From: Margaritifera margaritifera
Lineage: Eukaryota; Mollusca; Bivalvia; Unionida; Margaritiferidae
Length of the DNA stretch: 64,000 nt
Direction of reading: 5' to 3'
NCBI GenBank assembly: GCA_029931535.1
Contig: JAQPZY010001660.1
Span: 2,877,001-2,941,000, forward strand
Shown: positions 46,201 through 58,363 of the stretch, one piece after another
How the letters are laid out: the number at the start of each line of letters is the position of its first letter
Numbering within the stretch: position 1 is the first letter of the stretch
Notes under the pieces: generated by a model
Seen by the model: only the letters and a program-made list of their open reading frames with translations
Told to the model about the DNA's origin: nothing
The model's database searches: none
Program-made: the position numbers and the translations under genes

Positions 46201-46249
46201 TACTGAATGCCCTTCTCACACCCCACTCTGATACCCTGGTGTAATTGTC

Positions 46250-46465
46250 ATCTATGAAAGAAATGACTGTTCTTTGCATGGGTATGTGAGGTGCATGAGT
46301 GGACCGTGTCTTATTGGCAATTCTCCACTTGGTGGGAGGATATATTCGCATAGAATGGACGAGGTTTTTCAACACAAAAAAGTTAAAGCTGTGCAATAGC
46401 GATGGTAAGTATTGCATAATTAAAATTAGTTTTACCCCCCCATCCCCCAGCAAAAAAAATACATA
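46250..46465 (-). repeat. Right inverted terminal repeat of DIRS copy 3
   Basis: It is inverted relative to 40210-40345 and aligned with the right ITR of copy 2. The AATAAA of copy 2 is lost here (AAGTTAAAGC). Confidence 0.8.
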
Positions 46466-46469
46466 TTTT

Positions 46470-46924
46470 AACACAAAGTGATCCTCATCTTCCAGCACAT
46501 TGCAAAAAAATACAAGTCCTTTGATCTAGTGGTGTGCATTGTGGTCTCTTCCATCTCCCTGATTCAATATATAAAGTATGGGCAGACATCCTTATTTTTG
46601 AAAGGGACTTTCTAAATTTTGTCACTGTTACTATATCCAAATACTCCTTATAGCTTAAATGTGGTGACAAAATTCTATATAATCTAGCTCTTGAAGATTC
46701 TCTGATTCTTGATTGCCAATTTTGGATAAACTGGTCAGCTAGCCATTGTTTGACCAAAGATAAGGAAACCTTTATGTTCCCAATGGCTTGATTTATCCAC
46801 ACTTTCCCCAGACTTAGACTATTTAATAAATTCTGGACTAACAATGCCCAATTTTTCTTTCCAGGACAGATTTCTGTGTCAGTAAGCAATAGGTTATATA
46901 TGACATATATATTATTTTTCATAA
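46470..46924 (-). pseudogene. LINE family A, C-terminal segment
   Basis: The minus strand reads NWALLVQNLLNSLSLGKVWI, SYKEYLDIVTVTKF and ESGRWKRPQCTPLDQRTC, then after a shift CNVLEDEDHFVLK at the DIRS boundary. This is the typical region between the RT thumb and the end of an APE-type LINE ORF2, with its Cys-rich C..C..(E)DE-H motif. It is cut by the 46925-48958 element on one side and DIRS copy 3 on the other. Confidence 0.85.
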
Positions 46925-48958
46925 CATGTATAAATTAGCATTTTCACCCTAATGCTTGCTTGAGAGTTGCTCATTAATGATCAATAAAATCATGTGACAC
47001 CAGCTATAAAAGAGCCATTGTCCACACTTCATACCATATTTAACTTTGCGCTAACGAGAGGTGGTAGGTATACTGAGTACAGGCTGAGATTTTCAACTGC
47101 ATGATCGGTACTTTGTTGAATTTCGTTTCAAACTAAATAAATGATAAACTTGCTGTGTATTACATTGTTGATACTGTTTATTATATTGTTGATACTTTTG
47201 CCAAATCAGCCAACTTTTGAATGCTGTTCAGGTCAATTTATACCATGCCTTTGCGCAGTTATAGAAATTAGAAATGGCTGCAGACAAGGGTGCTATACCA
47301 TCCGGATGCCATACCATCACTCAGCCCATCTGAATCCAAGTTATCAGACGTTGTGGGGTTCAATATTGCAGACACTGTTGCTAACATGGACGTATCCTCC
47401 ATGGAAAAGAAGAAAGCATGCATCCAATGTCAAGTCAGTTTTTTACAAACAACAAAGGCACTTGTAAAGGCAGATAACTCTTCCAGGCATAATGTTATGT
47501 ACGGCCTGTCAATTAGCAAGGTTGGCTTAAGCTTAGCAACCGGAAATATGTCATAAGGACCAAACTTTATTGAATTGAATAAATTAAACAATGGAAATAT
47601 AGCATCTTTTCGTGCATTATCGAGTATTTGCCCAAAAAAATCATATGCATGCTGTTGTAGAAAGTAATACTAGTGTCATGGAAACTATATGACAGGACCC
47701 CCAGTCAGGATTTGACCTTGGGGAAGAAAACATTAACTCTGAATGAAACCTGTTTTAATCAAATTGTACCAGGAAAGTTGTTCTACACATGATATTGATC
47801 ATAATTGATGATGCAGTGGATTTGTTTAAGCTTTACAAGCAGTTAACTCCCTTTTCCTGGGCAATATACAGTCAATATAACGTGCTAAAAGTGCTGATAA
47901 AAAAATTAAAGATATTCCAACTTATTAGAGTCTTTGACTTCGCTGATCAACAGTGCAACCGTACAGGGTATTGTTATGTATATTGAATCTATTAAGTGCA
48001 CATAACCTTAGTCCATGTAGTAAGTCACATCTTAAGTTTTGGTTAAGTTGTCAACAGGATGTTAGCCGATATTTGAGTTCAAGGCCAATTGTGTTGACAA
48101 TTATTCACACCAGGGTTGGGGATTTTCCACAAGAACGATGCATGTTCTATTGCATTGTGGGTCATTAAAGGGAAGAGCTATTGTTTGAAAATCCCTCTTT
48201 TTTCAAAAGAAAGACTTTGTCTTATACACACACTTTTACATTATCTCAGTACAACTCAGAGTCTTAGGAAATGTGATTAGTTGATTGTTCCTTTCTCCAC
48301 TTTCAAGTGGATAGAAGTAGCATGTTAATCTGTAGTTGAAAGTGGTGATATGAATGTTGGGAATTGATATCCAATATTTAAAAGCAATTCATATCATTCA
48401 GCCTTGACATCTGCTACGTATAGTAGATAATATGTTACCTTTGGAAAATTCTTAAAATGGCAGATTTGATCTTATCCAAGAAATGTATTATTTTCTTAAA
48501 TATAAATTTAAATAAGAAATCATATGCAAGTGGATTTACATACGAAGTGACAGTAGTTGATTTTAGTGGGTTTTTTATTGTTCTTTAAACATGCTAAGAC
48601 CGAAGGCTTATGTAAAATAATGGACCCCCATCAAAGCTTTAGATGTGATGGGGGGGGGGGGCATATATTGGAGTAAGCTGGAGGCTGAGCATGTGTAAAC
48701 ACTCCTAATGACAATGCTTCCCACCCAATTGTTTTTCTTATGAGACAAACAAAAAATTGGTTTTAAAATATGGCATGAAGCGTGGACAATGGCTTTTTTA
48801 TAGCAGGTGTTGCATGATTTTATTGATCTTTAGAGAATGCCTCTCAAGCAAGTGTTAGGGTGAAAATGCTAATTTATACATGCTCAGCCTCCAGCTTACT
48901 CCAATAATGCCCCCAGCCATCATATCCAAAGTATGCATGGATGGGGGATGGGTCAATT
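46925..48958. mobile_element. ~2.0 kb inverted-repeat element inserted in LINE family A
   Basis: About 110 bp at 46926-47040 (CATGTATAAATTAGCATTTT, then CACCCTAA) is the reverse complement of 48765-48876. A second inverted repeat pairs 48600-48705 with 48876-48958 (CTCAGCCTCCAGCTTACTCC). LINE coding is continuous outside these limits but not inside. Open frames at 47141-47467 and 47290-47556 show no motif I recognise. It may be one foldback-type DNA element or two nested ones; the superfamily is unknown. Confidence 0.6.
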
Positions 48959-48959
48959 T

Positions 48960-49283
48960 TCTATTATCTGAGGAGATAAGCTTAGTCCAGTATTTCAGAA
49001 TGCGGTAATATATATTGATCTGTAAAGGTGTCCTCGCCAATTCACCATATACAAAATCATTTTATGTATACTTTTTAACCCAATGAAGATTTTTGCAAAA
49101 ATTTAAGTGCAACCATTCAACGGCATTTCCTTCCATAAATCCCCTTACTTCTGATCCATAATTGAGAATTGGTGAAATTAGTGTGTCACAAATTTCACAT
49201 TTCACTTTTCGTTGCACATTCTCAAACTTGTATGAATATTTTTCCATTGCAAATAATGCTTTTGAAGCTTGTGCATCTAACAT
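48960..49283 (-). pseudogene. LINE family A, RT thumb region
   Basis: The minus strand reads LDAQASKALFAMEKY and DTLISPILNYGSEVRGFMEG, then PLQINIYYRILKYWTKLISS with frame changes. These blocks follow the RT active site in many animal LINEs. The sequence breaks at about 48958, where the inverted-repeat element begins. Confidence 0.8.
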
Positions 49284-49507
49284 TTGTTAAGCAAGTGTGA
49301 AAGAACCCCCTGTTGTGAAAACAATTCAACGAAATACAACTTTATTAACAACCTCTAAATCTAAACCTTTATGGAAGAATAAAGTATCATCTGCTGTTCT
49401 TTCTCCCTTACAGAAAACCATAACTTTTGTTTCTTTGTATTAACTTTAAGGTGCCACTTGTCACAAAAAGTACTCAGATCATTTAGGCCATTTTGCAGAC
49501 CCTGTTT

Positions 49508-51419
49508 TCACTCAGAAAATATAACTAGATCGTCAGCGTATAAAATAAAAAACAGTTGTAGCATACCGATGTCAGCACCATGAACACCACTGTTGATAAA
49601 TTCTTCTTCAATGCCATTAATAAATATGGAAAATAAGAATGGCAACAAGCATTCCCCTTGATGCATGCCAGTTACACATACAAATTCTTCCAAAAAGGTA
49701 TTATTGAACCTCACTCTACTTTTGACATTTTCATACATTGAATGAACAATATTAAATATTTTACTTCCTATTCCTAACTTTAGTAATTTATACCATAAAA
49801 TATCCCTAATGATAGAATCAAACACTTTAGCAAAATCACGAAAAGCACAAAACAGTTTTTTACCTGAATTAATATAATGAATTATCGATCCATGTAATGT
49901 AAAAATGTTATCAGTCGTGGACTTATTTTTTGCTAAAACCAGCCTGAGCTTCGACAAATACCTAGTGATCCTCCACCCAATTAATAAGTCTGTTATTTAA
50001 AATCCTAGTAAACAACTTACTAATGACACTCAGAAAGGTGACACCTTTAATTTTCTTATGAATAGGTATACAAAAACCTCAGACCAAATGTCTGTGAAGC
50101 AACCAGTATTGAAAATAACATTAAAAATGTAGAGTAGATATGGATGGAGGACATTCTTGTCATATACCATAAATTCATTCAATAGATTATTAGGGCCATT
50201 GCTTTTACCATTCTTTAACTCTTTAATGGTTCTTTTCAGTTGTCTCGAAATAGCAATATTTAATTCATGAAACAACATTTTTAAGTCACCATTTACATAA
50301 TCATTATAGAAATCTATTTCTTCATCATTTGCACTAAAAATTGGGTCATCAGGCACACTAGCACACTTAAAAAGCTTAAGATTCTGTTATTGATATAGCA
50401 GGTATTTGTTTAGTAACACATCCCTCAAAAGTTGCCAATGTTCCTTAACATTCCTTAGTTTATCTGTTCATCCATCTATAAATTTCCCCCGACATTTGTT
50501 AATATATGGCTTATAGGATGATGCGATCTCGACCAAACATTTTCTATTTTCTTGTGACTCATTTTTCTGTATATGTTTCAACATTTATAAAATTCTCTTT
50601 GTTTACTTTTACATTCAGCGTTAAACCAAGATGAACTCTAAATCGAATGTCGATGCTTATGGCTATGTTCAGACATTTGGGGTTTTCAACATAGACCATA
50701 TGCTACTGAACTAATTACCTCTGAGAAATTCCATAATCAATTCATTAATAGTTTTATGATTAACATTAATATTAGACTATTTTTTTCATGGGGAGCTTAA
50801 TTTATCAATAAATTTATTAATTACATCATTCTTCCAAGTATATTTTGAATCAGAAGTACTAGTGCATTTCTCAGAAGTATTAATATTACAAAAATAATTA
50901 TTTACTTTCATACTAAAATTTGTAGCACAATGATCAGAATAAGAACTTGATGGACTTACAAGAAAAGAATCAAACAAAGGTAACAGTGACTGATTACATA
51001 ATACATAATTGACTACACTTCTATCTCATCTTTACAAAAGTAAATTCACCTGTATTTGAATCCTGGCACACTCGCCCATTAGCTATTCGAAGTGATGTTT
51101 TCTTACAGAGCTCTAAAAGTACATGACCCCATGCGTTTACTTGACCATAGCCACATGACACTACGTGTATGAAATGATTGGGCACATAGTCGCCTGGTAA
51201 CAGTATATCTGTGCAATTTTTATCGTCTGCTATAAAATCAAGCATTGTATGAGTCTTAGCGTTAAAGTCCCAGCATAATAATAAACACCAGCAATTGCTT
51301 CTCATTGAACTATCAATATGGGATATGTGATCATTCATTCTTTCAGACTTTCTTTGCAGTCCTTTTGGTTTGTCTTCCCTAATGGCAATGGTGCCGTTTT
51401 TGTATGTTTGTATGATCAT
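49508..51419 (-). pseudogene. LINE family A, endonuclease and reverse transcriptase
   Basis: The minus strand first gives an APE-type endonuclease piece (51419-51021: LCWDFNAKTHTMLDF, IANGRVCQDSNTGEFTF), then SDHCATNFS at about 50930. RT follows: AIKELKNGKS-like block at 50290, then DFAKVFDSIIRDILWYKLLK, GMHQGECLLPFLFSIFING and LYADDLVIFSE, the Y-A-D-D active site near 49530. Stops and frameshifts separate the blocks, and the 5' end is truncated near 51419. The clade is not settled; the order EN-RT without RNase H in view fits CR1/L2/RTE-like groups. Confidence 0.85.
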
Positions 51420-51429
51420 CCCATGTAAT

Positions 51430-51760
51430 CAAGGTGTATTAATGTGGATGGATTAAAAAAGTGTTGTATGAAAATATGCTGTATGACCTATATGGGATAT
51501 TTATGCTTACAAATTTTTGTTTTCTGATCTTAATATGAAAATTAATATGCATGTATTGCATTATTAAGATGGATATGTGTTTGTGGGTTGCGATTTTTTT
51601 TAACCTTTGAATAAAAATGTATTTGTATTATGATTATCCACCCCCACCTCCCTAAAAAAAACCCCTTTCCCTTTCCAAATAACTCAAAGCAAATCAGAGT
51701 ACAGCTGTAGTTAAATTTTGTGTACCTTGGTAGAAGCAGCAGATGGCATTGGATTTTCTT
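51430..51760. other. Non-coding, no feature supported
   Basis: This is the flank of the truncated LINE; no motif was found. Confidence 0.4.
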
Positions 51761-51764
51761 CTTG

Positions 51765-51945
51765 GTTTGTTTTTAACAGCAATTTCAACACATTATTGTC
51801 AGTATCATGCTGAGAAAGTTAAAGCTAAATGCCTTTCTCAAAGACAGATTAATTCAGCTGACCCAGGCTGGACCAGGCATATATAAAAATCATGACCCTT
51901 GAATTACAAATTCAGTGCACTACCAACCGAGCTACCATGACTCCC
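51765..51945 (-). mobile_element. tRNA-derived SINE, type 2, second copy
   Basis: The minus strand starts TGGTAGCTCGGTTGGTAGTG and continues AATTCAAGGGTCATGATTTT, then a body with TGAGAAAGGCATTTAGC. It parallels 36625-36800. Confidence 0.65.
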
Positions 51946-51999
51946 TTGAATGAAATACAAAGAATCAGATATTTGTATCTGATATAGAGAGCAATATCC

Positions 52000-52830
52000 T
52001 CTTTGTATGACAGAGTCACCCTGAGGTATTGAATTCTGATTCTAGTCATATGTAGGATATATTTAAAGATAAAGTTGCCCAGACTTTGGAATATTTTGTC
52101 TGAAAAGGCAGCATTCTTTGGGACTTATCAAAAGGTTGTACATGTACAAGTTTTGAATGATAATTACAGTGCACCAATCCAAAGAAGAAATCTTTGGTTA
52201 CAACAGACGGAAGATATAGTTAAAATGAATGGCATAGATATAATACTGAATATTGGGTTATATAAAGCTTGAAATCCCATGTGAATACCAGTGGCCTGCT
52301 TTGGTAGCTAATCATCAAGATCAGTTATCATTGTTGGAATATTTCTTGGAGAAGATATTTGTGGTATTGATATTGACTACGCAACTTGTAAATGGCATAG
52401 AACTCCTATGCAGGAGGACAATTCTGCATGTATCAGTACTGCCTCGAGTTCTGCCTGCCAAACCAAGTTAAGATACAAAATGTTGGTATGGTATGCACTT
52501 TGTACTGGTAATGCCCTTTGGTTGTTAGTATAATCTGATCAAGCTCATGTATGCATGTTACATATATACATGTAGCATAAAGAAGAAATTTGTTCAAATC
52601 ACTTTAGTGATCTGGCAATTTCGAAAAATGGTAGGTGCAAGACACTTTGTTGACAAGAATCGTCACTGAAAACTTCAGAACTTTACAAATCTTGGAGACT
52701 TTAAAGACAGAAATTATGGCATGGGTGACGAGAAGCCAACATTGGATAAGATGCTCAATGAGTCAGCAAATGACATTTCAATATAGATTTATCAACACTG
52801 TGACCATTGTTGAAGTCTCTTGCATCAACT
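52000..52830. other. Unrecognised frames, possibly decayed coding
   Basis: Short open frames at 52075-52272 and 52253-52471 (+) overlap and could be pieces of one broken sequence. I recognise no domain. At 52670-52790 a second frame reads GDFKDRNYGMGDEKPTLDKM, also unrecognised. Confidence 0.3.
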
Positions 52831-52834
52831 TTGT

Positions 52835-52992
52835 TCACATCTGTTTCCAAAATGAAATGGTAAATATAACTTTTTTTCAAAATGAGATGGTAAATAGAAC
52901 TGTTCAAAATGAGATTTTAAACAGAACTGTTCAAAATGAAATGGTAAATAGAACTTTTCAAAATGAGATGGTAAATAGAACTTTTCAAAAAT
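52835..52992 (+). repeat. 27 bp minisatellite, about five units, in frame
   Basis: CAAAATGAGATGGTAAATAG followed by AACTNTT recurs in a frame of 146 residues (52635-53075) as nine-residue repeats reading QNEMVNRTF. The surrounding frame has no known motif, so coding status is doubtful. Confidence 0.75.
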
Positions 52993-53179
52993 ATGTTGAA
53001 ATTTGTTTTATGATTTCAGTGTTTATCCTTGTACATTTTAAATTTACGTCAATGAAAAATCCTGATTTGAAGTGAAATCACCTGATCAAATTTTGTAAAT
53101 TTCCTGATTTTACCTTTTTGATGAATGCAGCAAGTGAAATACTTCCTAGTTTTTTTAGATCATTCACTTGCAGCAGTTG

Positions 53180-53880
53180 GTATTGTTTTATTGGTCAAAT
53201 GGTGGATTAAGCAGCCAAAGTTGCCCTACAGTCACCCGTTTCCAAATGGAAGATCCCATTTACTGACTTGAGATATTATATAAATCAACATATTATGTAT
53301 ACTTGGCAAAACATGTGGAAAGAAAACTCCACAAACAAGCTTCGTAACATCAAACCCATTATTGGAGATTGGCATCCCTCATATAGAATAAATCACAGAG
53401 ATGATATGGTATTGTGTTGATTGCATATAGGATGCACACATCTTTCTTATGAAGGGTGTACCTTGACTACCGGTAGAGTGCATACCCTGCCAGTGTCCAC
53501 TGACAGTACATTCTTGTTGAGTGTATCAACTTCCACCCTGTGAGACAGAAGCTTTTTTAATGTTAATTCAGCGAAGGAACTTCCTGATGAGGTATATACT
53601 GAGAAAATCTTAGACTTTTTGAGGGAATGCAGTTTATATAAAAAATATTCTGACCATATATTTCAAGGATTTTTTTATTTTGTCCCTTTATATTTTATTT
53701 TATGTATATTTGACAGAATTTTGACATCTTTGCCTTTTATTTTATAGTACTTCATGTTTTCATTTATTTGGAGGGCTAATTTATCTTCCATAATTTTTTG
53801 TGCAATTCTTCATTTTTACTTTTGATTGGCACCATATATCCATGATTGTGCTGAGGTGCCGTTAAATGCTAATAGATAGA
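53180..53880 (+). pseudogene. LINE 3' fragment, family C, copy 2
   Basis: It shares with 21030-22545 the RNase H end (AAKVALQSPVSKWK), NKLRNIKPIIGDWHPSYRIN and the tail block encoded at 53425-53550. The AT-rich 3' UTR and GTGCTGAGGTGCCGTTAAAT end follow. Here the tail coding is not interrupted by the small insertion seen in copy 1, which confirms that breakpoint. Stops and shifts are frequent. Confidence 0.7.
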
Positions 53881-54021
53881 TAATACATACATTGTCTTGC
53901 TGGTCACCATATCCTCAGTGTTTTAAATGAAATGGAAGTCATTGGCCAATAGTCATCGATGGTGAATTGCTAGGTAAACTACTTGTACATCCTAAATCTT
54001 AATAACTATTCCCCAGTCTCA

Positions 54022-54220
54022 TCAGCTAGCCAGGGTGGCTTAGTGTTAGTGTACCAGACATGTGACCAAAAGGGTGCATGTTTGAATCCAACCATCAGAC
54101 CAGCGTGGGTCAGACACCATGGTGTGTCTTTGGGCAAGGCACTTCACTCCAATTTCGTTGCACTGAATAACATACTGGTACTTGTGTTGCTGTGCCATAA
54201 AACACCAAAGCAGCTAATCT
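54022..54220 (+). mobile_element. tRNA-derived SINE, type 1, second copy
   Basis: The head has GGGTGGCTTAGTGTTAGTGT (box A-like) and GGTGCATGTTTGAATCCAAC (box B-like). The body contains GGGCAAGGCACTTCACTCC and the tail TTGCTGTGCCATAAAACACC. It is the + strand counterpart of 16965-17160. Confidence 0.8.
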
Positions 54221-54229
54221 CATCAGTTC

Positions 54230-56320
54230 TTCATGAGAATTTCTTAGTTTGATTGGACCACTGAAGCATATTAGAAAGGTAAAGGTGAAATCTTAGGGTG
54301 TTGGTACTGGCCCACATAAATTTTGGTCTTCTCATTGAGATTCTGTATTAAGCTTGGTTTGCTGTTTATATAGTTCTGCTTATGTTGTTCACAGGCCATT
54401 CAATGAAATTGCATTTTATAATGATTCTTGATCCCTACCCACCAAGTTTTAGGTGTTCCCATGTTGTTTGTGTGTGGATACTTACCTGACTGTTTGTTGT
54501 TGACCATATGGCTTATATTTAATTTGCCTTTTGATGGGATGTCAGTGTGCATACTAAAGTATGTTCAAGGTAAATGTATACCAGTGTTTTTTTTATTCTT
54601 ATCAAAAACCACAATTCCAATTTGGGAATTAATTGTACAGATCTTCAGTTTTAATATTTGACAATGTATTGTCATGTATAAGAGATCGTATTCAATATTA
54701 GTAAAATAATTCTATTTGCAAAATGATTGGGGTGTACACAGGTTTTCAATGGATTCCAGCACAAAAATTGCAGCCAGTCAGGAAAGTAACTTCTGATTTC
54801 AGAGGTTTATTCCAGCAGGCGGCAAGACCAAGAATATATCACAGCACATTGCAACTGGAAAACCCTCTTGCATATTGACTCGTTTAACATGGATGCGATC
54901 CATCATTATCAGAAAGTGGTGTAATCCTACCAAGCCTAGCTTTTTAAAGTTATTACTATGCAAATAGATTGTTTATGTGATTTTATTAAGGTATCATATT
55001 TATTTATTACTCAAATAATAGCTTATAAACATTTGTATCGCAGAAGAATGCTGTTAGTGGATTATTTGCCATCAACTTTTGTCATGGATAATTGGTAGTG
55101 TTATACCTCATGTAATACAATTGTATGACACCATATACAGTCAAACTTTTATAGTTTAAAACATCAATCACACAAATACTCGGAATAACTTGAAGAACCA
55201 GTGCTCAGTCATGCTGTAAAGCAATCTCTTGTCTGCCACCTCAGAAAACTCAAAGCAACTGAAAAGTCTAGCCAAAATATTTGGGCCTACAGCGCTTTGA
55301 ATTTTCCCAGCTATACTTTATGTGATGGTCATAATCATTCTGTATTCTTTCATTTGAATTTAACAGCTTCCTTGGGTTCACACACACACAAACACACACA
55401 CACACACACTTCCTTTATATTAGGCATAGCTTATTCATGAAGTATTATGTAAAAAAAAAATGAACGTTCTGCATGTGTTTAAGTATTGGCATACACAGAG
55501 CTTGTTCCAGTCAAAATATATCAAAAAGAAACTATTTTAGAAGTAGCTACTGTTATTCTTGTATGTAATTGCCTTATGGCAAATGTGACAAGTAGTATGT
55601 TCTTGCATTCATTATTAGTTCCTATTTTATATAGCTTCTTTTTTGTAATTGTATGGCCTTATTTAAATGAAGTAATGAAACTGCATGATGATAGCTTCAG
55701 AAATAATTGCCTCATCTTGGCACCATACGACCTGTCTTGACACAATCAGTAGGACAGAAGCTTTGGCTACCAGATTTTCATATTTGGCAGGAGTTTTAGG
55801 ATGGACATAATAACCTTTTCTTCAGTGCAAATTTCCCTATCCATTTTTTCCATAAAGAATTTAATTCTGTTGTAGATGATACAGCTAGAGGCATTATATT
55901 AAGTGTATAGGAAAGCATGAATGTAACATTTTAGCCACTGTTAGATTTTCTGGATTGGATTGGAATAGATTGTTTGTCTCAATTGGATCAAAATGAATTG
56001 AATAGTGTTAAGTAACACAGTAGTATACATAATGCAGACTGTCAGTTGCCAAAAGGACCAGTGAATTTTGTTTCAAATTTTAAAAAATCATCTATCGAGT
56101 TTTACATAGTATAAACTTATAAATTGGCATATACAAATATAATACTCTAACACACACTTAAAGACATACACATATATCATTGTTCTTAAATTTAAAAATG
56201 TATGTTCAACAAATAACACTTCTTACAAATCAGTGGGACTGCAATTTGCACTAAAATTTCACCTTTGTATGCCAATATTTTCATTTGAAGACTCAAACAA
56301 AAGATCCTTAATGAGGCACC
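54230..56320. other. Non-coding; one CA microsatellite
   Basis: An (AC)n tract lies at 55379-55410. Open frames such as 54428-54661 and 55486-55740 are hydrophobic but show no recognised domain. Nothing else is supported. Confidence 0.4.
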
Positions 56321-56329
56321 TCATAGACC

Positions 56330-57350
56330 TCTAAGCTGGTGCTGATTCATTGATGGCATAGAATCAAAATGAATCAAAACTGGCGACAATTTCAAAATAT
56401 TATTTGAATTCACCAATAACTTCCATCGTATGATTTACATTAGAGCCATCAAATAGGTCAAATGTCTTCTTGGATACTCAATCTACCCTCCTGGAGGGGA
56501 TCATCAACACTGACCTGTATTGCAAACCAACTGACCCTCACCAGTATTTACTCCAAACTGGCTGTCACTCCAAGTGCATACAAAAAATTTTCCTTATGGC
56601 TTGTGTGTTCAAACCAAAAGCATATGATTCAACACAGCTACTTTTAAAAAGATACTCAGAGATCTCAAGGGGCACCTTAGAAGGTTAGGATACAAAAATA
56701 CATTGATGAGACTGTGAATAAAACTAGATTCCCAATAGGAAAGCCCACTTGAAATATAAAACGAAGAAAACCAACAAGTGCATGCCCTTTGTGATTGCTT
56801 TCCACCCCAATGCCCCAAATTTACAAGAAATGATTGGGAAGCATTGACATCAAATCAAATCTTCCAAACATATCATAGGTCTAAAATTCTGAAGGACCAT
56901 CAGGTTCATGCCAGGGTAACTTTGGACAAGACCACAGATTCAGGCACAGGTATATACAGTTGCAAAGACATGTGCTTCTTAAACAGCAATCATGTGCCTG
57001 AGACCAAATCATTCTGAAGTGCAGCAGCAGGGATTACTGTATATACTCGCGTATAAGCCAATACCAACTGCAAACTGCATAGACCCAGGTCTGCCGTCGC
57101 ATAATGCGTTGTAAGGGCTAATCAGTAGAACAAACAACACAGACCCTGATCTGCTGGTGCATTATGCAACAGCAGATCAGGGTATATGTTGTTTGCATTT
57201 GGATCCGGCTTATACGCGATGTTGAAGCAGAATCTGTGCCACTCAATATGTTGGTGAAACCATCGATTTCAGAAAATAAGTGAATAACCACAAGAGCCAC
57301 ATTTGCAATAAAATCAACTTGAAACTTGCCAACCACTACAACTCAACTAA
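56330..57350 (+). pseudogene. Penelope-like element, RT C-terminus and GIY-YIG endonuclease, split by a MITE
   Basis: Near 56346 the frame reads FIDGI where Penelope RTs have (F/Y)-I-D-D-I, so the active site is altered. It continues ILFEFTNNFHRMI, TDLYCKPTDPHQYLLQTGCH (56506-56565) and, in a shifted frame, ILKDHQVHARV, all Penelope landmarks. After the MITE at 57036-57222 the endonuclease motif QYVGET appears (57244-57261), then FRK and NNHKSHICNKINL. Members normally run RT then GIY-YIG in one frame; here stops, shifts and the MITE break it. The 5' part is missing. Confidence 0.8.
57036..57222 (-). mobile_element. Double-hairpin MITE, copy 5, inside the Penelope-like element
   Basis: It is reversed relative to copies 1-4: the TGCATAGACCC hairpin comes first and is truncated in its second arm (GCGTTGTAAGGG), followed by ACAACACAGACCCTGATCTG and its complement. 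Ends read TGTATATACTCGCGTATAAG and CTTATACGCG. Confidence 0.85.
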
Positions 57351-57359
57351 ACTAGTCAG

Positions 57360-57455
57360 TAGAGTTCCTTAAGATGCTACCATTCGAATCTAACCTGGGG
57401 TGGACTGATATAGAATGAACATGCAAGGAACAATACCGGATACTGCAACTGAAAA
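57360..57455. other. Penelope-like 3' flank
   Basis: Possible continuation of the Penelope-like element after the GIY-YIG remnant; no motif is visible. Confidence 0.3.
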
Positions 57456-57457
57456 CT

Positions 57458-57700
57458 CATGTGGAATGAACATGGGGTTTTCACTGAAAGACTTCTTATG
57501 ATGTCTAGTTGGTCATAAATGAAATGGTGCAGATCTGACAGCCAATATGGCCATCATAGCAGCCATCTTGAAAATCTTGTTATTGCTACTCCTACACAGA
57601 TGGTCATATCAACATGGGGTTTTCACTAAAAGACTACTTATGATGTCCAGTTGCTCTTTAATAAAAAAATGGTGCCAATCTGATGTCCAATATGGCGACA
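57458..57700 (+). repeat. About 1.6 units of the ~146 bp satellite
   Basis: CATGGGGTTTTCACTGAAAG, CAGCCATCTTGAAAATCTTG and a second partial unit match the main array. The second unit is cut at CCAATATGGCGACA by the LINE fragment that follows. Confidence 0.85.
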
Positions 57701-58267
57701 GTAATATAATTTGGGGGAATACATCTGCTACAAACATGAGAAAAATTTCCAGACTGCAGGAAAAGGCATGTAAAATAATTCTTGATCAGGAAATAGACAA
57801 TGTTCAGAATGCAATACTTACAATCAAAGTGTTACCAATTCATTCAAGAATATTCTTGAGAAAGGTCAAAATGATGTATAAGGTGTCTACCAAATTTGCT
57901 CTTATTTACCTGAACATTTTTCAGCAAAGAAAATCAATTGGTACCCCAAATCTAAGATCATTGACAGGTCACAATTTCAAAGTACCCAAGCCTAAAAAGG
58001 AGCTATTCAAAAATAGCTTTCAGTTTTCAGGTGCTTTTGTTTGGAATAACATTCCTAACGATATTAAATCAGCTTCAAGTGTCTCTTCCTTTCACAATAG
58101 GTGTATTAGATAGTTGAAATCCCTAATAATATGGGGTACTTATTAAAGTATAAGAACACACCCACCTCCTGTTTTTTTTACTTTTTCAGCAATATAGCAT
58201 TTTTTGAATAGTTGTTAATGTATTGTGTATATGCTTGTGTGTGTGTGTGCGCACATATTATTATTAG

Positions 58268-58363
<96 letters not shown>

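Larger units (their letters stand above)
40197..46465 (+). mobile_element. DIRS-like YR retrotransposon, copy 3 (full length, decayed)
   Basis: The element is collinear with copy 2 from end to end and inserted into LINE family A. The left end TTTTAATAGCAGCAATA and right end near AATACATA, followed by TTTT (46466-46469), match the family. All coding regions carry stops and frameshifts, and many CpG sites of copy 2 are TpG or CpA here. The LINE reading frame continues across the element with one TTTT kept, so no target duplication was made. Confidence 0.95.

Noticed and set aside
48880..48958. LINE coding in the segment reading HPPSMHTLD
   Set aside because: It pairs as an inverted repeat with 48600-48705 and the LINE resumes elsewhere, so it belongs to the inserted element.
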